A stretch of 64,000 bases of DNA from Paenibacillus rubinfantis (lineage in GTDB: Bacteria > Bacillota > Bacilli > Paenibacillales > Paenibacillaceae). Positions 17,256 through 25,120 of this stretch are shown here, piece by piece (position 1 is the stretch's first letter; every line of letters begins with the position of its first letter). The stretch covers positions 248,001 through 312,000 of the forward strand of contig NZ_LN909064.1 of assembly GCF_001486505.1 (NCBI RefSeq), in the 5' to 3' direction. The notes under the pieces are model-generated. The model saw nothing but the letters and a program-made list of their open reading frames with translations, did no database searches and was not told the DNA's origin. The translations under genes and the position numbers were made by a program.

Positions 17256-17957
17256 ATGAAACTGATTGTGACGGGAGCGGGCAAGGGACTTGGACAGGAG
17301 ATCGTTGGCGAAGCGCTGCGGCGCGGCCATGAGGTGGCCGCCGGCATTCGCTCACTGGAGACGAACGTGGAGACGTTGGAAGCTCTGCAGGAGGGGGTGC
17401 CGGGGAAACTGACGCTGCTGGAGTTGGATGTAGATGAGGAGGAGTCGGTCGCCCAAGCGAAGGAGGCAATGGCCGAGCGCTGGGGCACGGTGGATGCGCT
17501 GATCAACAATGCGGGTATTTTGCTGGCACGGGAGCAGTCGATCGAGCGTTTGGAGTTCGCCGCCGTGGAGAACACTTTCCGCACCAATCTGTACGGCCCG
17601 ATGAAAATGGTGAAGCATTTCCTGCCGTTACTAAAGGCAGGGAACCGCCCGTTGATCCTCAACGTCTCTTCCGAGGCAGGCTGTTTGGCTGGAGCGTACG
17701 GCGGAGATTACCCATATGCATTGTCCAAAGCTGCGCTGAACTATTTCACCGCCCAGCTGCGCAAGGAGCTGGTGCCGCAAGGGTTCGCGGTGTACGCCAT
17801 GCATCCGGGCTGGATGCGCACCCCGATGGGCGGCAGCCAGGCGCCGGGCGACCCGCGGGATTCGGCGCGGTCGATCCTCGACCTGGCCGAGGGTAAACTC
17901 GAGGCGGACACCAACGCCGTGATGATTGGCATCGACGGGAAGGCGATGCCGCTGTAG
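17256..17957 (+). CDS. SDR family NAD(P)-dependent oxidoreductase
   Basis: This is a 233-residue short-chain dehydrogenase. ATG 17256 follows AAGGAGG (17237-17243); the frame extends upstream to 17196 without a ribosome site. The Rossmann nucleotide motif is TGAGKGLGQEI at residues 6-16. 'DALINNAGIL' is the NNAG motif. The catalytic Ser is in 'LILNVSSEAG', and Tyr-Lys is in 'YPYALSKAALN' near residue 155. The C-terminal 'MHPGWMRTPMGG' fits the substrate lid of the C-factor/sniffer-like subgroup. The substrate is not predictable. The 3' end is followed by about 250 bases of GC-rich DNA in which nothing was recognised. Confidence 0.88.
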   Translation: MKLIVTGAGKGLGQEIVGEALRRGHEVAAGIRSLETNVETLEALQEGVPGKLTLLELDVDEEESVAQAKEAMAERWGTVDALINNAGILLAREQSIERLEFAAVENTFRTNLYGPMKMVKHFLPLLKAGNRPLILNVSSEAGCLAGAYGGDYPYALSKAALNYFTAQLRKELVPQGFAVYAMHPGWMRTPMGGSQAPGDPRDSARSILDLAEGKLEADTNAVMIGIDGKAMPL

Positions 17958-18210
17958 GCTGTAGGCTGCGGCGTCCCGGTGGACACGCCGCCGTGGAGGG
18001 CAGAGGGCAGCGGGAAGGCCGGATGTGTGGCGGTGCCGGTGCAGGGGATCCGGTGGCTTGCGTGAACCGTGGCGGGTGGCTGGCTCACCATGGCCGGTGG
18101 CACATCCCGAGCCCGGTGCGTACCCGTTGGCGCAACCTGGGTCCGGTGCCTATAGGGGTACCCGTCAAGCAACTAGTGATGCAGCTTCCATTTTGGATTA
18201 CTTTTGTGCA
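17958..18210. other. Intergenic GC-rich stretch, nothing recognised
   Basis: About 250 very GC-rich bases follow the SDR stop, with imperfect GGTGGC/GCCGGTGGC runs. Overlapping open frames exist but have no ribosome site and no familiar residues. A terminator follows at 18211. Confidence 0.4.
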
Positions 18211-18239
18211 AATAAGGCCCTTTTGGGGCCTTATTTTTG
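18211..18239 (+). terminator. Intrinsic terminator downstream of the SDR gene
   Basis: AATAAGGCCC (18211-18220) and GGGCCTTATT (18226-18235) form a near-perfect stem, with T-rich flank TTTTTG after it. Confidence 0.8.
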
Positions 18240-18403
18240 TGGGATCGACCGCTATTATTACCGCCCATCCGACCGCCGGGTACATGTCCATTACCCCTTA
18301 ATCCAATCACCTTCCTCTAATCGCCGAACCCTCTTGCCCTTCACCGTACGTTTCTGCAAACCCGCATCGCTACGCGGTTTTCTCGTGGACAAGCCGGGAA
18401 AAA

Positions 18404-18430
18404 TGTACGCTTCGCTACCCAGGAGTACCT
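18404..18430 (+). repeat. Dispersed intergenic motif TGTACGC-N14-GTACCT, copy 1
   Basis: TGTACGC (18404-18410) and GTACCT (18425-18430) are separated by exactly 14 bases and preceded by GGGAAAAA. The same two half-sites with the same spacing recur at 21041 and 31756. The function is unknown. Confidence 0.55.
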
Positions 18431-18601
18431 ATCCAAGCGGATCAAACCTCGATATGCTTGGAATGATGGGGCGCATTTGCTGCCGCTAGACAGAATAAAA
18501 CAGAACTAGATATAATGATGGAACCGAAAAGGCGGGCGGCTCGGCCTAAATGACAACGCTTCCAAATTTAGCGCTACCAATTCAGATGGGGGGGTCATCC
18601 C

Positions 18602-20893
18602 ATGCTTCGGCATTCCCGGGTTTTCCGCAGCTTTCTGATTTCTTACGTCGCCATCTTGCTCATTCCCTGCATCGGAGGGTACATCTCCTACCGGACGTCC
18701 ATCAGTGTTACCGAGTCGATCTCGATCGAGAACAGCGTCATCCAGCTGGAAAAAAGCCAAGAGCTGCTCGAGCACCGGATGGCGGAAGTGGAGGGCATGA
18801 CCCGGCAGCTGGCGATCAGCCAGGAGATTAACGCCCTGATGAACGACCGCGGCACTGAAAGGGACGTCTACGGCATCTGGAAAGCGATGCGCAACGTGCT
18901 GACGTTTGGGCAAACCAACGATTTTTTGCGGAACTACTTTATCTATTTGGCCAACTACAATTTGATCGTGACCTCCGGTTCCTCTTTCCGGCCGGAGCAT
19001 TATTATGAATACTTCCATTACGACAACCTGTCATTGGAAGATTGGGAGCAGCAGGTGCTGGGCAAAACCCACCGCAGCGAAATCAAGCCGCTGACGCCGT
19101 TTACCGAGCGGGACGCGAAGACCTCGGTCATCACGTATATGCAATCGCTGCCGCTGGACAGCTTTAACGATACGTCCCCGGCGATTGTCGTTGTCCTCAT
19201 CGACCAGAAGACGATCGCAGGTCTCCTCTCCGGCCTGACGGAACAAAGCGGCGGCTGGGTTCATATCTACGACGCGGAGGGAAATACGATTTTCCTCCAG
19301 GGCGAAATGGTGCCGGATATCGCCAAGCTGCACGCCAATCCCGGATTTGATGAGAACAAGACGAGCCAATTCTATGGCCACGATCTGGTGATCACCACCC
19401 GCTCGGATAAGAACGGCTGGGTCTATCAGGCCGGTATTCCACGAAGCATGCTTATGGAGAAGCCAAACCAGATTAAGCAAGTTTCGTGGATGATTACCGG
19501 CGGCGCGATGGGCATCGGCCTGCTGGTGGGCTTGTTCCTGGCCTACCGAAACAGCCTTCCGATCAATCGATTGATCAGCGTGATGAAGGAGCAGTTTGGC
19601 AAGGACGAGGACACGGGACGCAACGAATTTGACTTCCTGAGCGGGAACATCGCAAGCATGATTACGAAAAACAAGCTGCTGGAGTCGGACCTTCACCGCC
19701 AGCTTCCGTTGGTGCGCGACGCCTTCCTGAGGCGGTTGATTGCCGGTGAATTCGAATCGCGGGACGAAATCGCCTCGGCGGCGGCCCAAGCCGATATCGC
19801 GTTACGTCAAGGCGAGGGTTACGTGGGGATTCTGCAGATCAACGGTTATGCCGGGATGGATACCGTGGAGGTGCTGAACGAGCTAAACGCCGCAAGGCTG
19901 CTCATGAAGCAAGCCGTCACGGAGCTCGCCGGGCCCGTACCGATGATCGATTCCGGGTCGGACAAAATCGTCCTGCTGTTCTTCTCCGAGGCCAACCAGC
20001 TTCCGGGTCCGGCGGAGGAGGAGCGGATTACGGAGCTGATGGAGTCGCTCGCCCAGCATGTGTTCGCCGAGTACAAAATCTCCCTGCAAGCCGGCTTCGG
20101 CGAACCGTTCGCCAGCGTGATGGAGGTGGGGCAATCCTTCGATCAAGCGAAGCAGGCGCTGGAGTATGCGGTTTACCTGAACAGAAAGGGTATTCTCTGG
20201 AGCCATGAAACGCAAATCGAAAACACGACCTACTACTATCCGCTGGATACCGAGCATCGCCTGATCAGCACGATCCGTGCCGGGGAGCTGGAGGAGGCGC
20301 AGAAGATCATCGATTCGATCATCGCGCACAACCAGGATCAACGCGAGCTGTCCGTCGAGATGAAACACCAGCTGGTTGGTGAAATGAAGGGCACGTTCCT
20401 CAAGCTGCTGGATCAGAAAATCTTCCTGGAGTCCCCGCTGTTCGAGAGCGTCAAAAAGCGAATCATCGACATCGGATTCTCCGAGCCGCTTGAGTCGATC
20501 CAACAGGAGTTCCATGCGATTATGCAGGAGTTATGCGGCTTTATCGCCAACAAGAAGAAGGATTCACACGCCCAGCTGATCAAACAGATTTATCAGTATA
20601 CGGCCGAGGCCTATGCCGACCCCGATCTAACGTTGTATAAGGTCGCGGAACAGGTGGAGCGACCGGAGAAATACATTTCCCAGCTGTTTAAAGAAGTCAC
20701 CGGGGTGAACTATTCCGACCATCTGATCAAAGTGCGGATGGACCAGGCCGCGGTCCTGCTGAAGGAGAGCAGCTATACCGTCGACGAGATCGCCGCCCGG
20801 GTTGGGTACAACAGCTCGCATTCGTTCCGCCGGGCGTTCAAGCGGTTAACAGGCATTTCGCCAAGCGCTTATCGGCAATCTTGCCAGGATTGA
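18602..20893 (+). CDS. Membrane-bound AraC family sensor-regulator (YtdP-like)
   Basis: This 763-residue protein has TM1 at about residues 9-28, an extracellular sensor region of about 260 residues, and TM2 at about 293-315. A long cytoplasmic linker follows. The C-terminal AraC domain has two helix-turn-helix units ('TLYKVAEQVERPEKYISQLFK' region and 'SYTVDEIAARVGYNSSHSFRRAFK' region). Size and layout match B. subtilis YtdP, which neighbours YtcQ/YtcP/YteP-type sugar importer genes. Here too an LplB/YtcP/lipoprotein importer follows. It probably senses an extracellular sugar and activates the downstream glycan locus. The ribosome site is a weak run of G before ATG 18602. Confidence 0.88.
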   Translation: MLRHSRVFRSFLISYVAILLIPCIGGYISYRTSISVTESISIENSVIQLEKSQELLEHRMAEVEGMTRQLAISQEINALMNDRGTERDVYGIWKAMRNVLTFGQTNDFLRNYFIYLANYNLIVTSGSSFRPEHYYEYFHYDNLSLEDWEQQVLGKTHRSEIKPLTPFTERDAKTSVITYMQSLPLDSFNDTSPAIVVVLIDQKTIAGLLSGLTEQSGGWVHIYDAEGNTIFLQGEMVPDIAKLHANPGFDENKTSQFYGHDLVITTRSDKNGWVYQAGIPRSMLMEKPNQIKQVSWMITGGAMGIGLLVGLFLAYRNSLPINRLISVMKEQFGKDEDTGRNEFDFLSGNIASMITKNKLLESDLHRQLPLVRDAFLRRLIAGEFESRDEIASAAAQADIALRQGEGYVGILQINGYAGMDTVEVLNELNAARLLMKQAVTELAGPVPMIDSGSDKIVLLFFSEANQLPGPAEEERITELMESLAQHVFAEYKISLQAGFGEPFASVMEVGQSFDQAKQALEYAVYLNRKGILWSHETQIENTTYYYPLDTEHRLISTIRAGELEEAQKIIDSIIAHNQDQRELSVEMKHQLVGEMKGTFLKLLDQKIFLESPLFESVKKRIIDIGFSEPLESIQQEFHAIMQELCGFIANKKKDSHAQLIKQIYQYTAEAYADPDLTLYKVAEQVERPEKYISQLFKEVTGVNYSDHLIKVRMDQAAVLLKESSYTVDEIAARVGYNSSHSFRRAFKRLTGISPSAYRQSCQD

Positions 20894-20937
20894 TCCACAG
20901 TTCCTCCACTCCCGTTTATCTATATCACACCCGCCAT

Positions 20938-20993
20938 TGCAGCGGCTGTACCTTCCGATCTAGGAAGGTGCGGCTGCTGCTTTCTTTTTTAGG
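20938..20993 (+). terminator. Intrinsic terminator after the AraC sensor gene
   Basis: An arm of about 18 bases ending in TACCTTCC pairs, with a few GU pairs, with GGAAGGTGCGGCTGCTGC across a GATCTA loop. It is followed by TTTCTTTTTT. The importer therefore needs its own promoter in 20994-21220. Confidence 0.85.
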
Positions 20994-21040
20994 AATAATG
21001 GCTCCCGGCCCGAAGGATGACCCCCGAAAAACAGGAGATC

Positions 21041-21067
21041 TGTACGCCAAAAGACGGAAGTGTACCT
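21041..21067 (+). repeat. Dispersed intergenic motif TGTACGC-N14-GTACCT, copy 2
   Basis: TGTACGC at 21041-21047 and GTACCT at 21062-21067, again with 14 bases between. It lies in the leader region of the importer operon. Confidence 0.55.
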
Positions 21068-21221
21068 GTTCAACGCCGCCAAACATGCCCTATGATGACC
21101 TCGTAAAGAAAACGCTACCAACCATCGCAGGCCATCTGCTAAACCTATGCTTCCGAAGTAAGTTTTGTTTGAAGCTGTCTTTAGGAGGTGGCGCTTACAA
21201 AACGTTTTAGGGGGAATTGTT

Positions 21222-22190
21222 CTGGAAAAACAACTTGCTTTCAAGCCGGATTACGTCCCGGACGCCACGCGCAAGGCGAGCTACTGGCGGGTTGCGCGCC
21301 GTAACATCAAGAAGCACTGGCAGCTGCATTTGCTGGTGATTCCTCCGGTCTTGTTCTTTCTCATTTTTAAATATTATCCGATGCTGAATGCGGTGCTCGC
21401 GTTCAAGGACTACAACGTCATCAAAGGCATTTGGGGCAGCCCGTGGGTGGGCTTCAAGCATTTCCAATTGTTCTTCGAGAACCCGCAGTTCTGGACCTTG
21501 GTGAAAAATACGGTTTTCCTCAGCGGTTACTTGATCCTGGCCGGATTCCCGATCCCGATTCTGCTGGCGCTGATGATTAACGAAATTCGCGGCGGCCGTT
21601 TTAAGAAGTTCGTGCAGTTGGTTTCCTTTGCCCCATATTTCATTTCGACCGTTGTAATGGTATCGATCATCATGCTATTTCTGGCGCCTCGGCTTGGCTT
21701 TGCCAATATCGCGCTCAATTACTTTGGACTGGAGTCGATTAACTTCCTGGGCGAGCCGGGCATGTTCCGTTCGATTTACGTTTGGTCCGACATTTGGCAG
21801 ACTGCGGGCTACAATGCCGTGATCTATCTGGCGGCGCTAGCAGGAGTTGATCCCACCTTGTATGAAGCGGCGAAGGTAGACGGGGCCTCGCGATTCCAAA
21901 AAATCCGCCACGTCGACTTGCCCGGCATCGTACCGACCATCGTGATCATTCTGATTCTGAACGTCGGCAACGTAATGGCACTGGGCTTCGAGAAGGTGTA
22001 TCTGCTGCAAAATCCGCTGAACCTGGTCAATTCCGAAATCATCGCGACCTACGTTTATCGGATCGGTTTGCTGAACGCCAACTACAGCTTCGCTACCGCG
22101 GTTGGCTTGTTTAATTCCATCATCAATCTCGTGTTGCTGCTGACCGTCAACGGTTTGGCCAAGCGGCTTACGAAGAACAGCATCTGGTAG
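21222..22190 (+). CDS. Sugar ABC transporter permease, LplB/YteP family
   Basis: This is a 322-residue permease with about six transmembrane helices. The EAA loop reads 'YEAAKVDGASRFQKIRHVDLPGI' (residues about 210-232), where the ATPase docks. 'HWQLHLLVIPPVLFFLIFKYYPM' is TM1. The start is unclear. The frame runs back to TTG 21165, but the best-placed site (AGGGGGAA, 21209-21216) points to CTG 21222, giving MEKQLAFKPD, which looks like family N-termini; an ATT start at 21216 is also possible. It works with the next permease and lipoprotein. As is usual for this family, no ATPase gene is present; a shared MsmX-type ATPase encoded elsewhere is expected. Confidence 0.9.
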   Translation: MEKQLAFKPDYVPDATRKASYWRVARRNIKKHWQLHLLVIPPVLFFLIFKYYPMLNAVLAFKDYNVIKGIWGSPWVGFKHFQLFFENPQFWTLVKNTVFLSGYLILAGFPIPILLALMINEIRGGRFKKFVQLVSFAPYFISTVVMVSIIMLFLAPRLGFANIALNYFGLESINFLGEPGMFRSIYVWSDIWQTAGYNAVIYLAALAGVDPTLYEAAKVDGASRFQKIRHVDLPGIVPTIVIILILNVGNVMALGFEKVYLLQNPLNLVNSEIIATYVYRIGLLNANYSFATAVGLFNSIINLVLLLTVNGLAKRLTKNSIW

Positions 22191-22205
22191 GAAAGGAGTG
22201 AGGGT

Positions 22206-23111
22206 ATGGCAGCTACAGCAATCCCCAAGAGAAGAATCAAAGAATCGGCGGGGGACCGGATCTTTATCGGCGTCATCTACGTCATCCTGACCCTGTTGGT
22301 GATCGTCGTGCTTTATCCGCTGGTCTATATCATCAGCAGCTCCATCAGCAGTCCGGCGGCCGTCACATCGGGCCGGGTCTGGCTTTGGCCGGTGGAGATA
22401 TCCTTTAAGGGTTTTGAAGAGCTGTTCCGCCGAGGCGAGGTGATGACCGGGTATCTCAACTCGATTTTCTATACGACGGCCGGGACCCTCATCAGCGTCA
22501 CGTTAACGATTATGATTGCTTATCCACTGTCGCGCCGGGCGTTCTTCGGGCGGAACGCGCTGATGATGGTGATCACGTTCACCATGATCTTCAGCGGCGG
22601 CCTCATTCCGACCTATATGGTGGTGAGGGGGCTAGATCTGATCGATACGCGTTGGGCGCTTTTGATTCCAAACGCGATTTGGGTTTGGCAAGTCATCATT
22701 GCCCGTTCGTTCTTCCAGTCCTCCATTCCGGAGGAATTGCTGGAGGCCAGCGAAATCGACGGCTGCAGCGACCTGCGGTTCATCTGGAGCGTGGTGCTGC
22801 CGTTGTCCAAACCGATCATAGCCGTGCTGGTGCTGATGTACGCGGTGGGGCAATGGAACGCGTATTTCGACGCCTTGATTTACTTGAAATCGGCAGACCT
22901 GTTTCCGCTGCAGCTGATTCTGCGAAGCATTATTATCCAAAACAACAGCGGCAGCAACATGGATGCGATCGCCATCGTCGAGAAGCAACAGCTTGCTGAG
23001 TTGCTGAAATACTCGTTGATTGTAGTCGCCACGTTGCCGGTGCTGATCATTTATCCGTTTGTGCAGCGGTATTTTGTCCAAGGGATGCTGGTGGGTTCCG
23101 TAAAAGGCTAA
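22206..23111 (+). CDS. Sugar ABC transporter permease, YtcP/LplC family
   Basis: This is a 301-residue second permease of the importer, with about six transmembrane helices. The EAA motif reads 'LLEASEIDGCSDLRFIWSVVLPLSKP' (split in the family block), near residues 178-203. The conserved end '-YPF-QRYFVQGMLVGSVKG' is the usual YtcP/LplC C-terminus. ATG 22206 follows GGAAAGGAGTGAGGG. The 15-base gap to the upstream permease indicates one operon. It forms the heterodimeric channel for an oligosaccharide delivered by the downstream lipoprotein. Confidence 0.92.
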   Translation: MAATAIPKRRIKESAGDRIFIGVIYVILTLLVIVVLYPLVYIISSSISSPAAVTSGRVWLWPVEISFKGFEELFRRGEVMTGYLNSIFYTTAGTLISVTLTIMIAYPLSRRAFFGRNALMMVITFTMIFSGGLIPTYMVVRGLDLIDTRWALLIPNAIWVWQVIIARSFFQSSIPEELLEASEIDGCSDLRFIWSVVLPLSKPIIAVLVLMYAVGQWNAYFDALIYLKSADLFPLQLILRSIIIQNNSGSNMDAIAIVEKQQLAELLKYSLIVVATLPVLIIYPFVQRYFVQGMLVGSVKG

Positions 23112-23255
23112 TCATCGTACCGCGTAAGCCCGGAAATGGCGGTTGCGCCTATAGGCTTCTGACCTCATTATAGAAGGAGGTGATGCTCTCGATTGGCACC
23201 AAGAGAGTTGCGGAAGGGAAGCGAATGACATCTATCAAAAAGGGAGCGATCAAAT

Positions 23256-24923
23256 TTGAAGAAAACCCTGTTAAGCATGTTCATGCTGGTGCTGGCGATT
23301 ACGCTGGTTCTCAGCGGCTGTTCGGGCAAAAATACAGAGAGCTCGAACGGTGCCCAAGGCAACGGCTCGTCCGGGAGCGCCGAATCGTCGAAGCCGGTGG
23401 AAATCAGCGTCTTCGCCGTTCAGGAGTCGGGCATCGACATTCCGACCAACAAGTTTACGAAGTTTTTGGAAGAGAAATTCAACATCAAGTTTAATTGGCA
23501 GATCAACCCGTCCGACGGCGCGAAGGAGAAACGCCAAATCTCGTTGGCGAGCGGCGACTATCCGGAAGCTTACCTGCTGACGGCTTACATCGACGAGTTC
23601 TCGCAAGCGGACGTGCTTAAATACGGGCAACAGGGAGTATTGATCCCGCTGAACGACTTGATTGACAAATACGGACCGAATATCAAAAAAGCGATGGAAG
23701 AATCTCCGGAAATGAAAGCGCTGTATACTGCCCCGGACGGAAACATCTACGGGCTGGGCGCTTACACGGAGTGCTTCCACTGCTCCTATCCGAATAAAAT
23801 GTGGGTGAATACCGAGTGGCTCAAAAAGCTGAACCTGGAAGAGCCCAAAACCATCGAAGAATTTAAGGCCATGCTGCAAGCGTTCAAAACCCAAGACCCG
23901 AACGGCAACGGCAAGGCGGACGAAGTGCCGCTCAGCGGTTCCATTGAGGATTTCGGCGTACGCATCGTGCCGTATCTGATGAACGCGTTCGTGTATGACG
24001 ACGACCGAAACTATTTGAACATGGAAAATGGGAAGGTGGTCTCGGCAGCGATCAAGCCGGAATGGAAAGAAGGTTTGGCTTACATCAAATCGCTGTATGA
24101 TGAAGGGTTGATCGATCCGGGGGCCTTTACGCAGAACGCTGAAGCTTATAAGAAAATCGGCGAAAATGCGGATGCGGAAATCCTTGGTGCTGGAGCGGGG
24201 ATGCACCCGGCGATTTTCGTCAACATCGATCCAGGCAACACCCGTTCCGCACACTACAATCCGCTGGCACCTTTGTCGGGACCGGCCGGGGTTTCGTTCG
24301 CCACACATGATGCTGGCGGTGTTACTTCTGGAGCTAAGTTCGTGATCACGAATAAGGCCAGTGAGGAAGTGCAAGTTGCTTTAATTAAAGCGATTGACTA
24401 CATGTATACGCCGGAAGGGCAAACCAACGCCGGATCCGGTCTGAAAGGCGAAGACTGGACCGATCCGGAGCCGGGGGATAAAGCGCTGGGCGAAGGCGTC
24501 ACGCCGATGGTCAAACAAATTCCGTTGAAAGAAGGCGAAGCGCCGCGCAACGCGGGCTGGAGCGGGATGGGCCATTTCTATATGCCAAAGGAATACCGCG
24601 ATACCTGGGTTCAAGGCGAAGACATTTATGCATCGGACGGTTATGAACGCAGATTGTATAACGCCACGCTGTTGTATCAGGGACATGAACCGAAGGAGAT
24701 TTTCCCGATCTGGTCGATCTGGATTGATCCCAGCGTGATCGATGAAGCCAGCATGCTGCAAACCAACTTGAAAAATTACATCGAGCAAAGCCAGCTGCAG
24801 TTTATTACCGGCAACAAGGATCTGAACAAGGATTGGGATAGTTATGTGCAAGGCTTGAAGGACTTGAAGCTGGACCGCTATCTGGAGATTTTGCAAAATG
24901 CGTATGACCAATCGGCGAAATAA
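23256..24923 (+). CDS. Extracellular sugar-binding lipoprotein (LplA/YtcQ-like)
   Basis: This is a 555-residue solute-binding lipoprotein. A TTG start follows AAAGGGAG. The signal sequence MKKTLLSMFMLVLAITLVLS is followed by lipobox LSGC, so Cys22 is lipidated. A Ser/Gly/Asn-rich linker precedes the family 1-like binding fold ('ISVFAVQESGIDIPTNKFTKFLE', 'DGNIYGLGAYTECF', 'DPNGNGKADEVPLSG', a calcium-type loop). Length is normal for this large LplA/YtcQ group. It captures the sugar substrate at the cell surface for the two permeases upstream. The gap to the following hydrolase gene carries a terminator. Confidence 0.93.
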   Translation: MKKTLLSMFMLVLAITLVLSGCSGKNTESSNGAQGNGSSGSAESSKPVEISVFAVQESGIDIPTNKFTKFLEEKFNIKFNWQINPSDGAKEKRQISLASGDYPEAYLLTAYIDEFSQADVLKYGQQGVLIPLNDLIDKYGPNIKKAMEESPEMKALYTAPDGNIYGLGAYTECFHCSYPNKMWVNTEWLKKLNLEEPKTIEEFKAMLQAFKTQDPNGNGKADEVPLSGSIEDFGVRIVPYLMNAFVYDDDRNYLNMENGKVVSAAIKPEWKEGLAYIKSLYDEGLIDPGAFTQNAEAYKKIGENADAEILGAGAGMHPAIFVNIDPGNTRSAHYNPLAPLSGPAGVSFATHDAGGVTSGAKFVITNKASEEVQVALIKAIDYMYTPEGQTNAGSGLKGEDWTDPEPGDKALGEGVTPMVKQIPLKEGEAPRNAGWSGMGHFYMPKEYRDTWVQGEDIYASDGYERRLYNATLLYQGHEPKEIFPIWSIWIDPSVIDEASMLQTNLKNYIEQSQLQFITGNKDLNKDWDSYVQGLKDLKLDRYLEILQNAYDQSAK

Positions 24924-24975
24924 TTCGATACTCTCGTTGTCGCGTCTACCCTTGGGTGGATCGTGGCGCGGATCA

Positions 24976-25012
24976 AGGAAGCCGGCCTGTCGGGCCGGCG
25001 TTCCTATTTTTC
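24976..25012 (+). terminator. Intrinsic terminator between importer and hydrolase genes
   Basis: GGAAGCCGGCC (24978-24988) pairs with GGCCGGCGTTCC (24993-25004), with one mismatched step, followed by TATTTTTC. It would let the lipoprotein genes be expressed more than the hydrolases. Confidence 0.75.
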
Positions 25013-25120
25013 AATCGTGTAGGGGGAGCGGCAAAGGTTCAAGCCAGCCTCTTGCGTAAAAGGACGTTTTCAGGTATTTTTCTTCCAAAACAGAGATGGA
25101 TGGGGAGGAATGGATGTGTT

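Noticed and set aside
18025..18489. Open frames in the 17958-18600 intergenic stretch
   Set aside because: They cross a terminator, have no ribosome site and show no family pattern.
21106..21120. cre-like site AAGAAAACGCTACCA before the importer operon
   Set aside because: Only 13 of 15 positions fit and the essential TG step is missing, so it is not listed as a site.
23271..24374. Long minus-strand open frame (367 codons) opposite the sugar-binding lipoprotein
   Set aside because: It is a shadow of a well-recognised gene, with no ribosome site and low-complexity Arg/His/Val composition typical of antisense frames.
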